Shown here: positions 27,806 to 35,340 of the stretch, piece by piece
Position numbering within the stretch: position 1 is the stretch's first letter
Layout: each line of letters begins with the position of its first letter
Source of the DNA: an uncultured Bacteroidota bacterium
GTDB lineage: Bacteria > Bacteroidota > Bacteroidia > Flavobacteriales > BACL11
Length of the DNA stretch: 35,340 bases
Assembly (NCBI GenBank): GCA_902587125.1
Contig: CACIJW010000012.1
Coordinates: forward strand, 1 to 35,340
Direction: 5' to 3'
Translations under genes and position numbers: made by a program
The notes under the pieces: generated by a model
Told to the model about the DNA's origin: nothing
What the model saw: only the letters and a program-made list of their open reading frames with translations
Databases searched by the model: none

Positions 27806-28819
27806 ATGAGCAAATCTAAACTTGAATACATATGGCTTGATGGATACAAGCCAACACAAAATATGAGAAGCAAAACAAAATTATTAGATAACTTCTCAGG
27901 TAAATTGGAAGATTGTCCAACATGGTCTTTCGACGGAAGTTCAACAAAACAAGCAGAAGGTAAATCCTCAGATTGTCTTCTCAAACCCGTAGCAATTTTT
28001 CCAGATCCAGCAAGAAATAATGGATTTCTTGTTATGACAGAAGTAATGAATGCTGATGGGACGCCTCATGAATCTAATGCAAGAGCTTTGGTAGATGACG
28101 ATGATAACGATTTTTGGTTTGGATTTGAGCAAGAATATTTTATTATGGATGTTGAAACTCAGCTACCTCTTGGATTTCCTTTAGGAGGTTATCCAGGTCC
28201 TCAAGGTCTTTATTATTGTTCTGTTGGTGGTAAAAATACTCATGGGAGACACATAGTAGAAGAACACGCTGATTTGTGTCTAGATGCTGGAATAAATTTT
28301 GAGGGTATTAATCAAGAGGTCGCTTGTGGACAGTGGGAGTTTCAATTATTTGCTAAGGGTGCAAAAAAAGCTGGTGATGAAATGTGGGTTGCGAGGTACC
28401 TTCTTGATCGATTAACTGAATCCTATGGATATTACATTGAATACCATCCTAAACCAATTAAAGGAGACTGGAACGGTTCAGGTATGCATGCTAATTTTTC
28501 AAACTCTTTGCTCAGAGAGTGTGGCTCTCAAGAGACATATGAAAAAGTATGTGAAGCCTTCAGGCCTGTAGCAAGCGACCATATAGCTGTTTATGGTGAA
28601 TTTAACGATCAAAGGTTAACAGGACTACACGAAACTGCATCAATACATGACTTTAGCTATGGTATCTCAGACAGAGGAGCCTCAATTAGAATACCAATTA
28701 TTACTGTTGAAAAAGGTTGGAAAGGTTGGCTTGAAGATAGAAGACCTGCATCAAATGGAGATCCATATAAGATTGCTGGAAGAATTATAAAGACAGTTAA
28801 GTCAGCTAATGTAAGTTAG
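27806..28819 (+). CDS. glnA: Glutamine synthetase type II (eukaryote-like)
   Basis: Makes glutamine from glutamate, ammonia and ATP. The 337-residue length and motifs belong to GSII, not to the 470-residue GSI or the about 730-residue GSIII: WSFDGSSTKQAEG, DPARNNGFLVMTEV, FGFEQEYF (metal-binding Glu), GKNTHGRHIVEEHADLCLDA, EVACGQWEFQ, NGSGMHANFSN and YGISDRGASIRIP. GSII is common in Bacteroidota. No adenylylation motif (a GSI feature) is expected or seen. The ATG is preceded by an A-rich run; no SD sequence. The stop overlaps the convergent exchanger gene by 4 bases. Confidence 0.95.
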   Translation: MSKSKLEYIWLDGYKPTQNMRSKTKLLDNFSGKLEDCPTWSFDGSSTKQAEGKSSDCLLKPVAIFPDPARNNGFLVMTEVMNADGTPHESNARALVDDDDNDFWFGFEQEYFIMDVETQLPLGFPLGGYPGPQGLYYCSVGGKNTHGRHIVEEHADLCLDAGINFEGINQEVACGQWEFQLFAKGAKKAGDEMWVARYLLDRLTESYGYYIEYHPKPIKGDWNGSGMHANFSNSLLRECGSQETYEKVCEAFRPVASDHIAVYGEFNDQRLTGLHETASIHDFSYGISDRGASIRIPIITVEKGWKGWLEDRRPASNGDPYKIAGRIIKTVKSANVS

Positions 28820-29751
28820 ACCGTTGCAGTAATTAGAAAAAGAATATAGAAACATAGCAACATAATTCCAGAGAGCTTATTATTTTTGTTTAGATAAGTG
28901 CTGTATACTATTACACAAAGTATAAATGTACTTGCAATTAAAAATAAAACATCATTAGTCAACACTCTTGTGTCGACAATTTTTATATTACCAAACATCG
29001 AAGTAATACCCAAAACAATAAGTAAGTTGAAGATATTTGAACCGATCAAGTTTCCAACAGCTAGATTTTTTTCTTTTTTGTAAATTGCAACAAATGAAGT
29101 AGATAGTTCAGGTAAACTGGTTCCAACAGCAACCAATGTAAATGCAATTACTCTGTCACTTACACCAAAATCAACTGCAATTCTAGTGACTCCAGAAATG
29201 AGCCATTCAGCTCCAAACTTTAACATAACAGCTGATATCAACAAAATCAAGAACTGTGGTACAATGTTAGATTTAAACTTACTTTGCTTTTCATTATCCT
29301 TTCCCACATAAGATTTTTTAGTTACAATGAATAGATAAAGTGAAATAAAGAAGATAAAAACAATTCCTATCCAAAAACTAATGCTTTTGAAAATAAACAA
29401 AAAAGCAGAGAACAAAAGCGTTGAAAAAAGAAGAAATGGTATATCAATTTTTTTTGTCAAATCACTAAATCTGACATTTACGAAAATCAATGTAATTGCC
29501 AAAACAAGACAAATATTGGCAATATTTGAGCCTATAACATTACCAAAAATTATATCATAATTTTGATTATTAATTGCTTCAAGGCTAATAAAAAGCTCTG
29601 GTGCAGAAGTAGCAAAAGACACAACAGTTAAACCAATTATAAATGAGGGAATATTAAAATTTTTTGAAATTTTAGTTGAGCTTTTAACAAGAAAATCCCC
29701 TCCAATTAGGAGCAAAGAAAGACCAATAAAAAACAAAAAATAAGAATTCAT
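28816..29751 (-). CDS. Calcium/sodium antiporter (CaCA family, YrbG type)
   Basis: Inner-membrane cation exchanger, 311 residues with about 10 helices in two inverted halves. Both alpha repeats are clear: VVSFATSAPELFISLEA with GNVIGSNIANICLVLA in the first half, and LVAVGTSLPELSTSFVAI with GNLIGSNIFNLLIVLG in the second. The conserved acidic residues of the repeats (the Glu of PEL) are present. Its ATG overlaps the tatA stop as ATGA, so it is the third gene of a secDF-tatA-exchanger unit. K+ or H+ as counter-ion cannot be excluded. Confidence 0.93.
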   Translation of the reverse strand: MNSYFLFFIGLSLLLIGGDFLVKSSTKISKNFNIPSFIIGLTVVSFATSAPELFISLEAINNQNYDIIFGNVIGSNIANICLVLAITLIFVNVRFSDLTKKIDIPFLLFSTLLFSAFLFIFKSISFWIGIVFIFFISLYLFIVTKKSYVGKDNEKQSKFKSNIVPQFLILLISAVMLKFGAEWLISGVTRIAVDFGVSDRVIAFTLVAVGTSLPELSTSFVAIYKKEKNLAVGNLIGSNIFNLLIVLGITSMFGNIKIVDTRVLTNDVLFLIASTFILCVIVYSTYLNKNNKLSGIMLLCFYILFLITATV

Positions 29752-29942
29752 TTTTTGAGTGTATCATTTATGTCTTCAGAGCTTTTTTTTATTTCTTTTC
29801 TTATTTCGTTAGATGCATCTTTTATTTCGTTCATCGCTCTTGCAAAAGCCTTGGCAAACTCAGGAATCTTTTTTGAGCCAAAAAATAATACTATAACTAA
29901 AACTATTAATATTATCTCAGGACCACCAATAAAAACTAACAT
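29748..29942 (-). CDS. tatA: Sec-independent (Tat) translocase subunit TatA/E
   Basis: 64 residues: a short periplasmic N-terminus, one membrane helix (IILIVLVIVLFFGSKKIPEF, with the hinge FGSKKIPE diagnostic of TatA) and an amphipathic helix (FARAMNEIKDASNEIRKEI) with a charged tail. TatA forms the pore-like assembly exporting folded twin-arginine proteins. tatC is not in the window. Its ATG shares one base with the secDF stop (TAATG) and its stop overlaps the exchanger start (ATGA). Length and lack of a TatB-like long tail favour TatA. Confidence 0.95.
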   Translation of the reverse strand: MLVFIGGPEIILIVLVIVLFFGSKKIPEFAKAFARAMNEIKDASNEIRKEIKKSSEDINDTLKK

Positions 29943-32900
29943 TACTTATTTTTTGTCTTGCTTATGGTATCCAACATGATTGGTGATGCAACAAAAAGCG
30001 AAGAGTAAGTACCTACAATAACACCAACCATCAATGCAAACATAAATCCTCTAATCACTTCTCCACCAAAAATAAATATGATTAGAAGAACGAAGAAAGT
30101 TGTTAATGAAGTATTAATCGTTCTTGATAAGGTGCTATTCAAAGAAGTATTCATAAACTCCTTGATTTCTTTTCTTTTATTAATGTTCATGTATTCTCTG
30201 ACTCTGTCAAATACAACAACAGTATCATTTAATGAATATCCTATTATTGTGAGTAAGGCTGCTATAAACGCTTGATCAATCTCTAGAGAAAACGGTAAAA
30301 TGCCATAGAAAAAAGAAAAGATTGAAAGTACTATTAACACATCATGAAAGACTGCTACGACGGCACCTAAACTGAATTGCCACTTTCTGAATCTCAAAAG
30401 AATGTATAAGAAGATGATTAACAGTGAAAATACTATTGAGCCCATTGCAGCATTCTTTATATCATCTGCAATAGTTGGGCCAACTTTTTGTGAGCTCATA
30501 ATTTCGTAATCTTGTTCTATTTGAGACAGCCCCTCATTTAATTTTGTTTCAACAATTTCATCAGTTTCTAAATTATTATTATTAATCATGAATGAAGTTG
30601 TAATTTTCACCTGGTTGTCACTTCCAAATGTTTTTACTTGAGGAGAATAAGATAATCCTGTTTCATCTACAAATGTTGAGTTGAGCTTTTCTCTAACTTT
30701 TTCATTGTCAACAGTATTATCAAATCTTACAACATATGTTCTACCCCCAACAAAATCAACACCGTAGTTCAGTCCCTTAGTGAATAAAGAGAAAGTCCCG
30801 GCTATTATGAGAATTGATGAAACGATGTAAAATCTTTTTCTGTTTCCAATAAAATCAATTTTTGTGTTTTTGAAGGCTCCATGAGTTATTTTGTTTGAAA
30901 AACTAACATCCTTTCCCTTGTTAAGTCTTGCACTAATTACCAGTCTAGTGATAAAAATTGCGGCAAACAATGAAGTTAAGATACCTATTATAAGTGTAGT
31001 AGCAAACCCTTTGATCGGCCCTGACCCAAAAGTATATAATACAATTCCAGTTAATAGCGTTGTCACATTTGCATCAATTATTGAGCTGTAAGCATTTTTA
31101 TAACCATCTGAAATTGCTAATTTGATTCCTTTGTTATTTTTTAACTCTTCACGAATTCTCTCATATATTAGAACATTGGCGTCAACAGACATTCCTATAG
31201 TTAACACGATACCAGCAATTCCAGGAAGTGTTAAAACAGCTCCTAGAGAAGACAAAACACCAAAGATGAAGAAAATATTTGCAAGTAAAGCTACATTGGA
31301 AACCAAACCAGCTCTATTGTAATAAAATATCATATAAATGAGAACCATGATTAAAGCAAATATGAATGATTTTAAACCAGCATCAATAGCTTCTTCACCC
31401 AGTGAAGGACCAACAATTGCTTCCTCAATTATTCTAGCAGGTGCTGGTAACTTTCCAGACTTTAAAATATTCGCAAGATCTTTTGCCTCGTTAACGGAAA
31501 AGTTTCCAGTTATTGAAGATCTTCCGCCACTAATTTCTGACTGAACAGTCGGAAATGAATATACATATCCGTCAAGTACAATAGCAACTGAACGTCCTAT
31601 ATTCTCGGCGGTTAATCTTTTCCACAATTTAGCACCTTCTTGGTTCATACTCATTGAGACCTCAGGGCTTGAGTTAAACTGACCATAACCTTGATCAGCG
31701 TCAGTCACTACATCTCCTTCCATTGCTGCTTTTCCATCTCTGTTTGTAACTTTTAAAGCTACTAACTGCACAAACTTTCCTTCTGGATCATAGGGAATCG
31801 CAGTATAAGCAAACTTAACATCGACAGGAAATTTTTTGAGGACAGCGGGGTCATTAAGATAGGAATTTAGCTTAGATGTATCTTTAGTTGCAGAAAAACC
31901 TACTACAGGCCCCTCTTGTAATCTATTTTGTTGATCTACGTTTGGGTACAATACTGCATATAATGGGTTTTCAGCTGCAAATTCTTCAAATGTTAGAGAG
32001 TTAGCAGTATCACTTGAAAGTGAATCATCAATTTGATCAAGAAGACTTGTTGAAAGTGTATCTGAAATTTCTTCGACAACATCTGCTAACTGATTAGAGG
32101 GTTCCTCAGAGATTTCACTAGATACTTTCTCAGAATCTAGTTTATTGTCTTCAGATTCTATTTCACGTAAGTACTGATTAATTTCTTCTAGTTGGGGAAA
32201 TAACTCTTGATATTCATATGTCTCCCAAAACTCTAATTGGGCCGTGGATTGCAGTAGTTTTCTTGCTCTCTCTGTGTCTTTAATTCCTGGTAACTCAACC
32301 AAAATTCTTCCAGCAGTTTCTAATCTTTGAATATTTGGTTGAGTTACACCAAATCTATCGATTCTACTTCTCAAAATATTAAATGAACGATTTATTGCAT
32401 CTTCAACTTCAACTCTAATTAAATCCAAAACTTGTTGGTTTGTTGAAGAAAAATTTATTTTTTCTCTCAAATCTGGAGTACTAAATACACCAGCAAGTCC
32501 CGAATTTGGTGCGGGAGCAATTTTTTCATATTCATTACCAAATAAAGTAACAAAATCCTCTTGACTATTTGATTGAAGTTTCAGCGCATTAGAAATTGCT
32601 TGGTTGAATTTTTCATCTTTACTGTTATTTGAAAGTGCTTTGATTACATCAACTACCATGACTTCTAAAGTAACATTCATACCGCCTTTCAAGTCTAATC
32701 CGAGGTTGATTTCTCTTTGCTTGCATTCTGAATAAGTATACTCAGCAATCAAAATGTCATAAACTTTTTCACCACTAATTGAGTCAAGATAAAACCTATA
32801 TTTATCTTCATACTTTTCAGGTGAAAAACTCATTGCATAGTCATCAGCATCACTTTCAATAGAATCAGCAACCCAAGTGAATGAGAGCTGGTATAAACAT

Positions 32901-32950
32901 ACGATTGAAAAAACAATTGCGAATACTTTAAAAAAATTTCTATTTTGCAT
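29942..32950 (-). CDS. secDF: Protein translocase SecDF, fused
   Basis: A 1002-residue fusion of SecD and SecF, the proton-driven accessory of the Sec channel that pulls proteins into the periplasm. SecD marks: GLDLKGGMNVTLEV near the start, FGVTQPNIQRLETAGRILVE, the GRSVAIVLDGYVYS region and the membrane block ending ISARLNKG; SecF marks: GLNYGVDFVGGRTYVVRF and YSLNDTVVVFDRVRE, with 12 helices in total. Between SecD parts lies an acidic Ser/Glu/Asp-rich stretch (about residues 255-330). The frame runs up to a TTG at 32971, but that TTG overlaps an exact -7 box; the ATG at 32950 fits relatives. Fused SecDF is usual in Bacteroidota. Confidence 0.96.
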   Translation of the reverse strand: MQNRNFFKVFAIVFSIVCLYQLSFTWVADSIESDADDYAMSFSPEKYEDKYRFYLDSISGEKVYDILIAEYTYSECKQREINLGLDLKGGMNVTLEVMVVDVIKALSNNSKDEKFNQAISNALKLQSNSQEDFVTLFGNEYEKIAPAPNSGLAGVFSTPDLREKINFSSTNQQVLDLIRVEVEDAINRSFNILRSRIDRFGVTQPNIQRLETAGRILVELPGIKDTERARKLLQSTAQLEFWETYEYQELFPQLEEINQYLREIESEDNKLDSEKVSSEISEEPSNQLADVVEEISDTLSTSLLDQIDDSLSSDTANSLTFEEFAAENPLYAVLYPNVDQQNRLQEGPVVGFSATKDTSKLNSYLNDPAVLKKFPVDVKFAYTAIPYDPEGKFVQLVALKVTNRDGKAAMEGDVVTDADQGYGQFNSSPEVSMSMNQEGAKLWKRLTAENIGRSVAIVLDGYVYSFPTVQSEISGGRSSITGNFSVNEAKDLANILKSGKLPAPARIIEEAIVGPSLGEEAIDAGLKSFIFALIMVLIYMIFYYNRAGLVSNVALLANIFFIFGVLSSLGAVLTLPGIAGIVLTIGMSVDANVLIYERIREELKNNKGIKLAISDGYKNAYSSIIDANVTTLLTGIVLYTFGSGPIKGFATTLIIGILTSLFAAIFITRLVISARLNKGKDVSFSNKITHGAFKNTKIDFIGNRKRFYIVSSILIIAGTFSLFTKGLNYGVDFVGGRTYVVRFDNTVDNEKVREKLNSTFVDETGLSYSPQVKTFGSDNQVKITTSFMINNNNLETDEIVETKLNEGLSQIEQDYEIMSSQKVGPTIADDIKNAAMGSIVFSLLIIFLYILLRFRKWQFSLGAVVAVFHDVLIVLSIFSFFYGILPFSLEIDQAFIAALLTIIGYSLNDTVVVFDRVREYMNINKRKEIKEFMNTSLNSTLSRTINTSLTTFFVLLIIFIFGGEVIRGFMFALMVGVIVGTYSSLFVASPIMLDTISKTKNK

Positions 32951-32968
32951 TGTACTTAATTTGGAGGG

Positions 32969-32976
32969 CAAATATA
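32969..32976 (-). promoter_or_regulatory. Putative -7 element for secDF-tatA-exchanger
   Basis: TATATTTG on the - strand, exact TAnnTTTG, 18 bases before the secDF ATG at 32950. It implies a short leader of about 8-14 bases and helps exclude the upstream TTG start. A -33 TTG is not evident. Confidence 0.5.
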
Positions 32977-33072
32977 GTCTTTTTTATGAAGATAATTATG
33001 ATTTAAATATGCCATAGACTAATATACTTTAAGCAATTATATTTCTTTTCTATTCAATTAAATACTATTAAC

Positions 33073-33080
33073 TAAATTTG
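33073..33080 (+). promoter_or_regulatory. Putative -7 element for the FG-GAP gene
   Basis: TAAATTTG, exact TAnnTTTG, ending 8 bases before the ATG at 33089, in the 138-base divergent gap shared with secDF. The predicted transcript would have almost no leader. No -33 TTG at the right spacing. Confidence 0.45.
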
Positions 33081-33088
33081 TTATTAAT

Positions 33089-35248
33089 ATGAACCGCTTA
33101 TTAACCCTGACTTTTTTTTCAATTTTTACTACTTATTCATTTGCACAAATATCAGTCAATAGGGATACTAGTGTAGATGTTTATGAAAGCAATACCAAAT
33201 ACAAATCTCCATGGGTTGGCGGAATGAACTCAATACAATTTAATGAAATAGATTTGAATTTAGATGGAGTCAATGATCTTATAACATTTGATAGATCTGG
33301 CAATAAACTAAATACATTCATAAAGAAAAATAACGAATATATTTTTGCTCCTAAGTTCAGAAAAAACTTTCCAAAAATCAAAGATTGGTGTTTGACTGCC
33401 GACTACAACTGTGATGGTAAGTTAGATCTTTTTACCTATTCAACTGGAGGTATTGCAGTTTATCTAAATGTATCTTCAACTGATTTGGAGTTTTCTCTAG
33501 AGACTAGTCTTTTACTCTCCAACTATGGTTCGAGTAATCTAAATATTTTTGTTAGTCCTGTTGATATTCCAGCAATTACTGATGTAGATTACGACGGTGA
33601 TTTAGATATTTTGACTTTTTCAATACTTGGTGGTTTCATTGAATATCACAGAAATTTATCAATCGAACAAAATGGAAATTGTGACAGCCTAATTTTCAAT
33701 TTTGAAGATGCATGCTGGGGCGATTGTTATGAGGGGCTTAACTCATATGTTCTTAATTGTACTAATTGTCAATGTGCTCCACTAACAAACCAAAACTTTA
33801 AACAACCGCACGCCGGCTCTACAATACTTGCTATCGACATTGATAATGACAATGATAAAGATTTAATTTTAGGTGATATTTTGTATAATAACTTAAACCT
33901 TTTAATAAATGGTGGAAATAATCAAAATGCTCTTATAACTTCAGTTGATTCTATCTTTCCAAAAAATTATTTAAGTACTTCGCAAGTAGATTTGCCAATG
34001 TTTCCAGCTGCATTCTATATTGATGTAAATAATGATAACATCAAAGATTTAGTTGTTTCACCAAATAGTACAACACTAAGTGGAACTGAAAACAAACAAA
34101 GCTCATGGTTATATATTAATTCAGGAACCAACACACAGTTAGATTTAAGTTTAAGTACAAAAGATTTTCTTCAGTCTGAAATGATAGACTTAGGCGATGG
34201 ATCTTATCCATCTTTTTTTGATTATAACTTAGACGGACTTATGGACTTAGTTGTTGGTAATTATGGCTACCACAATACTGGTAATGACCCTACTTCATCA
34301 CTTGCACTTTTTGAAAATATTGGCACAAATTCTAATCCATCTTTTAATCTTGTAGATAGAAATTGGCAAAATATTTCTAGTATTAATTTAAATATTAATC
34401 TAGTTAAACCTGCATTAAACTTGTATCCTTGTTTTGGAGACTTGGATGGTGATAATGATAAAGATATGATTATAGGAGATGCTGATGGAAAATTACATTT
34501 TTTTGAAAATGATGGTAACGTTCCAGCTAATTTCTCGCTTTCAAGCCCCAACTTTTTTCAAATTGATATTGGAAGTTTTGCAACTCCATTTATATATGAT
34601 GTAAACAAAGATGGTTTAAATGATTTAATTGTTGGAGAACAAATTGGTACAATAAATTATTTTCCAAATCGAGGAACAATTAATTCTGCAATTTTTGATA
34701 CTATTATGGAGAATTTTGGAAATGTGGATATCGAGGACTCAGTCATTTCAACTGGGTACAGCTCTCCTAAAATAATAGACATTAACAACGAGAGATATTT
34801 GGTTTCTGGCTCTTTTTCTGGAAATTTATATGCTTTCGAAATAAACTCAATTGACTCCAGCTTTGCACCAATTGATATTGGTTTAAATAATCTTTGGGAT
34901 GGATCAATTACAGCGGTTGATTTTACTGACCTTAATAATGACTTTAAGTTAGATGTTATTGTTGGAAATAAATCTGGAGGTTTAACTTACTACAATAGCG
35001 ATTCCTTATTAACAAATACAAATAACTTACTTAATAATGAGTTAATTTTATATCCTAATCCAACTAAAAATAATATTACAATAGTTAGTAATTTATCAGG
35101 AAATGTTGAACTTTATAATACTCACGGAAAATTAATACTAAAAAAGACTAAGAGTTCAGATAAATTAAGAATTTCATTAAAAAACATTAGCAATGGAATT
35201 TACTACCTAAAATTTAACAATAAAACAAATTTAGTAATTAAGCTCTAG
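33089..35248 (+). CDS. FG-GAP/VCBS-repeat surface protein with T9SS type A sorting domain
   Basis: A 719-residue secreted protein: signal peptide (1-20, FSIFTTYSFAQ end), then at least nine FG-GAP-like calcium-binding blades of D-x-N/D-x-D-G-x-x-D form (such as DLNLDGVNDL, DYNCDGKLDL, DVDYDGDLDI, DIDNDNDKDL, DVNNDNIKDL, DYNLDGLMDL, DLDGDNDKDM, DVNKDGLNDL, DLNNDFKLDV), which should fold as an integrin-alpha-like propeller. A cysteine-rich insertion lies near residues 195-232. The last about 75 residues (LILYPNPTKNNITI ... GIYYLKFNNKTNLVIKL) are the T9SS type A C-terminal signal, so the protein should cross the outer membrane by T9SS and be attached or released. Ligand unknown. Confidence 0.9.
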   Translation: MNRLLTLTFFSIFTTYSFAQISVNRDTSVDVYESNTKYKSPWVGGMNSIQFNEIDLNLDGVNDLITFDRSGNKLNTFIKKNNEYIFAPKFRKNFPKIKDWCLTADYNCDGKLDLFTYSTGGIAVYLNVSSTDLEFSLETSLLLSNYGSSNLNIFVSPVDIPAITDVDYDGDLDILTFSILGGFIEYHRNLSIEQNGNCDSLIFNFEDACWGDCYEGLNSYVLNCTNCQCAPLTNQNFKQPHAGSTILAIDIDNDNDKDLILGDILYNNLNLLINGGNNQNALITSVDSIFPKNYLSTSQVDLPMFPAAFYIDVNNDNIKDLVVSPNSTTLSGTENKQSSWLYINSGTNTQLDLSLSTKDFLQSEMIDLGDGSYPSFFDYNLDGLMDLVVGNYGYHNTGNDPTSSLALFENIGTNSNPSFNLVDRNWQNISSINLNINLVKPALNLYPCFGDLDGDNDKDMIIGDADGKLHFFENDGNVPANFSLSSPNFFQIDIGSFATPFIYDVNKDGLNDLIVGEQIGTINYFPNRGTINSAIFDTIMENFGNVDIEDSVISTGYSSPKIIDINNERYLVSGSFSGNLYAFEINSIDSSFAPIDIGLNNLWDGSITAVDFTDLNNDFKLDVIVGNKSGGLTYYNSDSLLTNTNNLLNNELILYPNPTKNNITIVSNLSGNVELYNTHGKLILKKTKSSDKLRISLKNISNGIYYLKFNNKTNLVIKL

Positions 35249-35249
35249 A

Positions 35250-35340
35250 TTAAATCAAAATCATTTTCTTATAAATCACTCCATTTTCTGTAGTAATCTC
35301 TAAGAAGTATACTCCTTTAGTGTAAGTAACTAAATCAATC
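35250..35340 (-). CDS. 3' end of a second T9SS cargo gene (sorting domain only)
   Basis: Reading the - strand from the right edge gives 29 codons and a TAA at 35250-35252: IDLVTYTKGVYFLEITTENG followed by a V-I-Y-K-K-M-I-L-I tail. The G-V-Y-F-L-E-I core and final K-x-I/L-hydrophobic tail are the end of a T9SS type A sorting domain. The rest of the gene lies beyond the window, so the passenger domain is unknown. Its stop is one base from the stop of the FG-GAP gene. Confidence 0.8.
   Translation of the reverse strand, partial: IDLVTYTKGVYFLEITTENGVIYKKMILI

Noticed and set aside
27754..27984. A - strand 76-codon frame at the glnA start
   Set aside because: Antisense to the conserved N-terminus of glutamine synthetase, no domain match.

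Overview
The window looks like a piece of chromosome from an A+T-rich, gene-dense member of the Bacteroidota, probably a marine Flavobacteriales-type bacterium. Supporting signs are: a type 9 secretion (T9SS) plug-family protein, a PorE-architecture OmpA protein and two proteins with T9SS type A C-terminal sorting signals; a fused SecDF; a eukaryote-like type II glutamine synthetase; DUF3467 directly after rpoC; start regions with no Shine-Dalgarno sequence but A/T-rich upstream tracts; and several copies of the Bacteroidota promoter -7 element TAnnTTTG. I cannot name a genus.

Layout. Left edge, + strand: 3' part of a DUF5103/T9SS plug gene, then pruA. From 2884 to 21740 everything is on the - strand. 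Read in transcription order it holds: a micro-operon of two tiny membrane proteins and a nucleotide-sugar type reductase; an alanine/cation symporter, apt and an acyl-CoA dehydrogenase; rpsU and a XerC-like recombinase; then the long core block tRNA-Thr, tRNA-Tyr, tRNA-Gly, tRNA-Thr, tuf, tRNA-Trp, secE, nusG, rplK, rplA, rplJ, rplL, rpoB, rpoC, DUF3467. This is the same order as the thrU-tufB / secE-nusG / rpl-rpoBC region of Escherichia coli.

From 21780 rightwards the strands alternate in small units: a DUF218 (YdcF-like) gene (+); purM-prfA-pyrF and the PorE-like gene (-); glnA (+); a secDF-tatA-Ca/Na exchanger operon (-); a nine-repeat FG-GAP surface protein with a T9SS tail (+); and, at the right edge, the last 29 codons of another T9SS cargo gene (-). 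Convergent genes abut or overlap at their stop codons, so the genome is very compact. No stretch over 300 bases lacks a gene; the largest gap is 222 bases upstream of glnA.

Most of the window is housekeeping: transcription, translation, protein export, nucleotide and amino-acid metabolism. The least ordinary points are: TTG as the only possible start codon for rpoB and probably for DUF3467; a 50-codon PspC-like gene linked by ATGA overlaps on both sides; a stem-loop between rplL and rpoB whose loop also contains a -7 box; a secDF-tatA-exchanger unit joined by stop/start overlaps; and no hpf/raiA gene between the xer gene and the tRNA cluster. I saw no CRISPR array, insertion sequence, prophage or defence locus.
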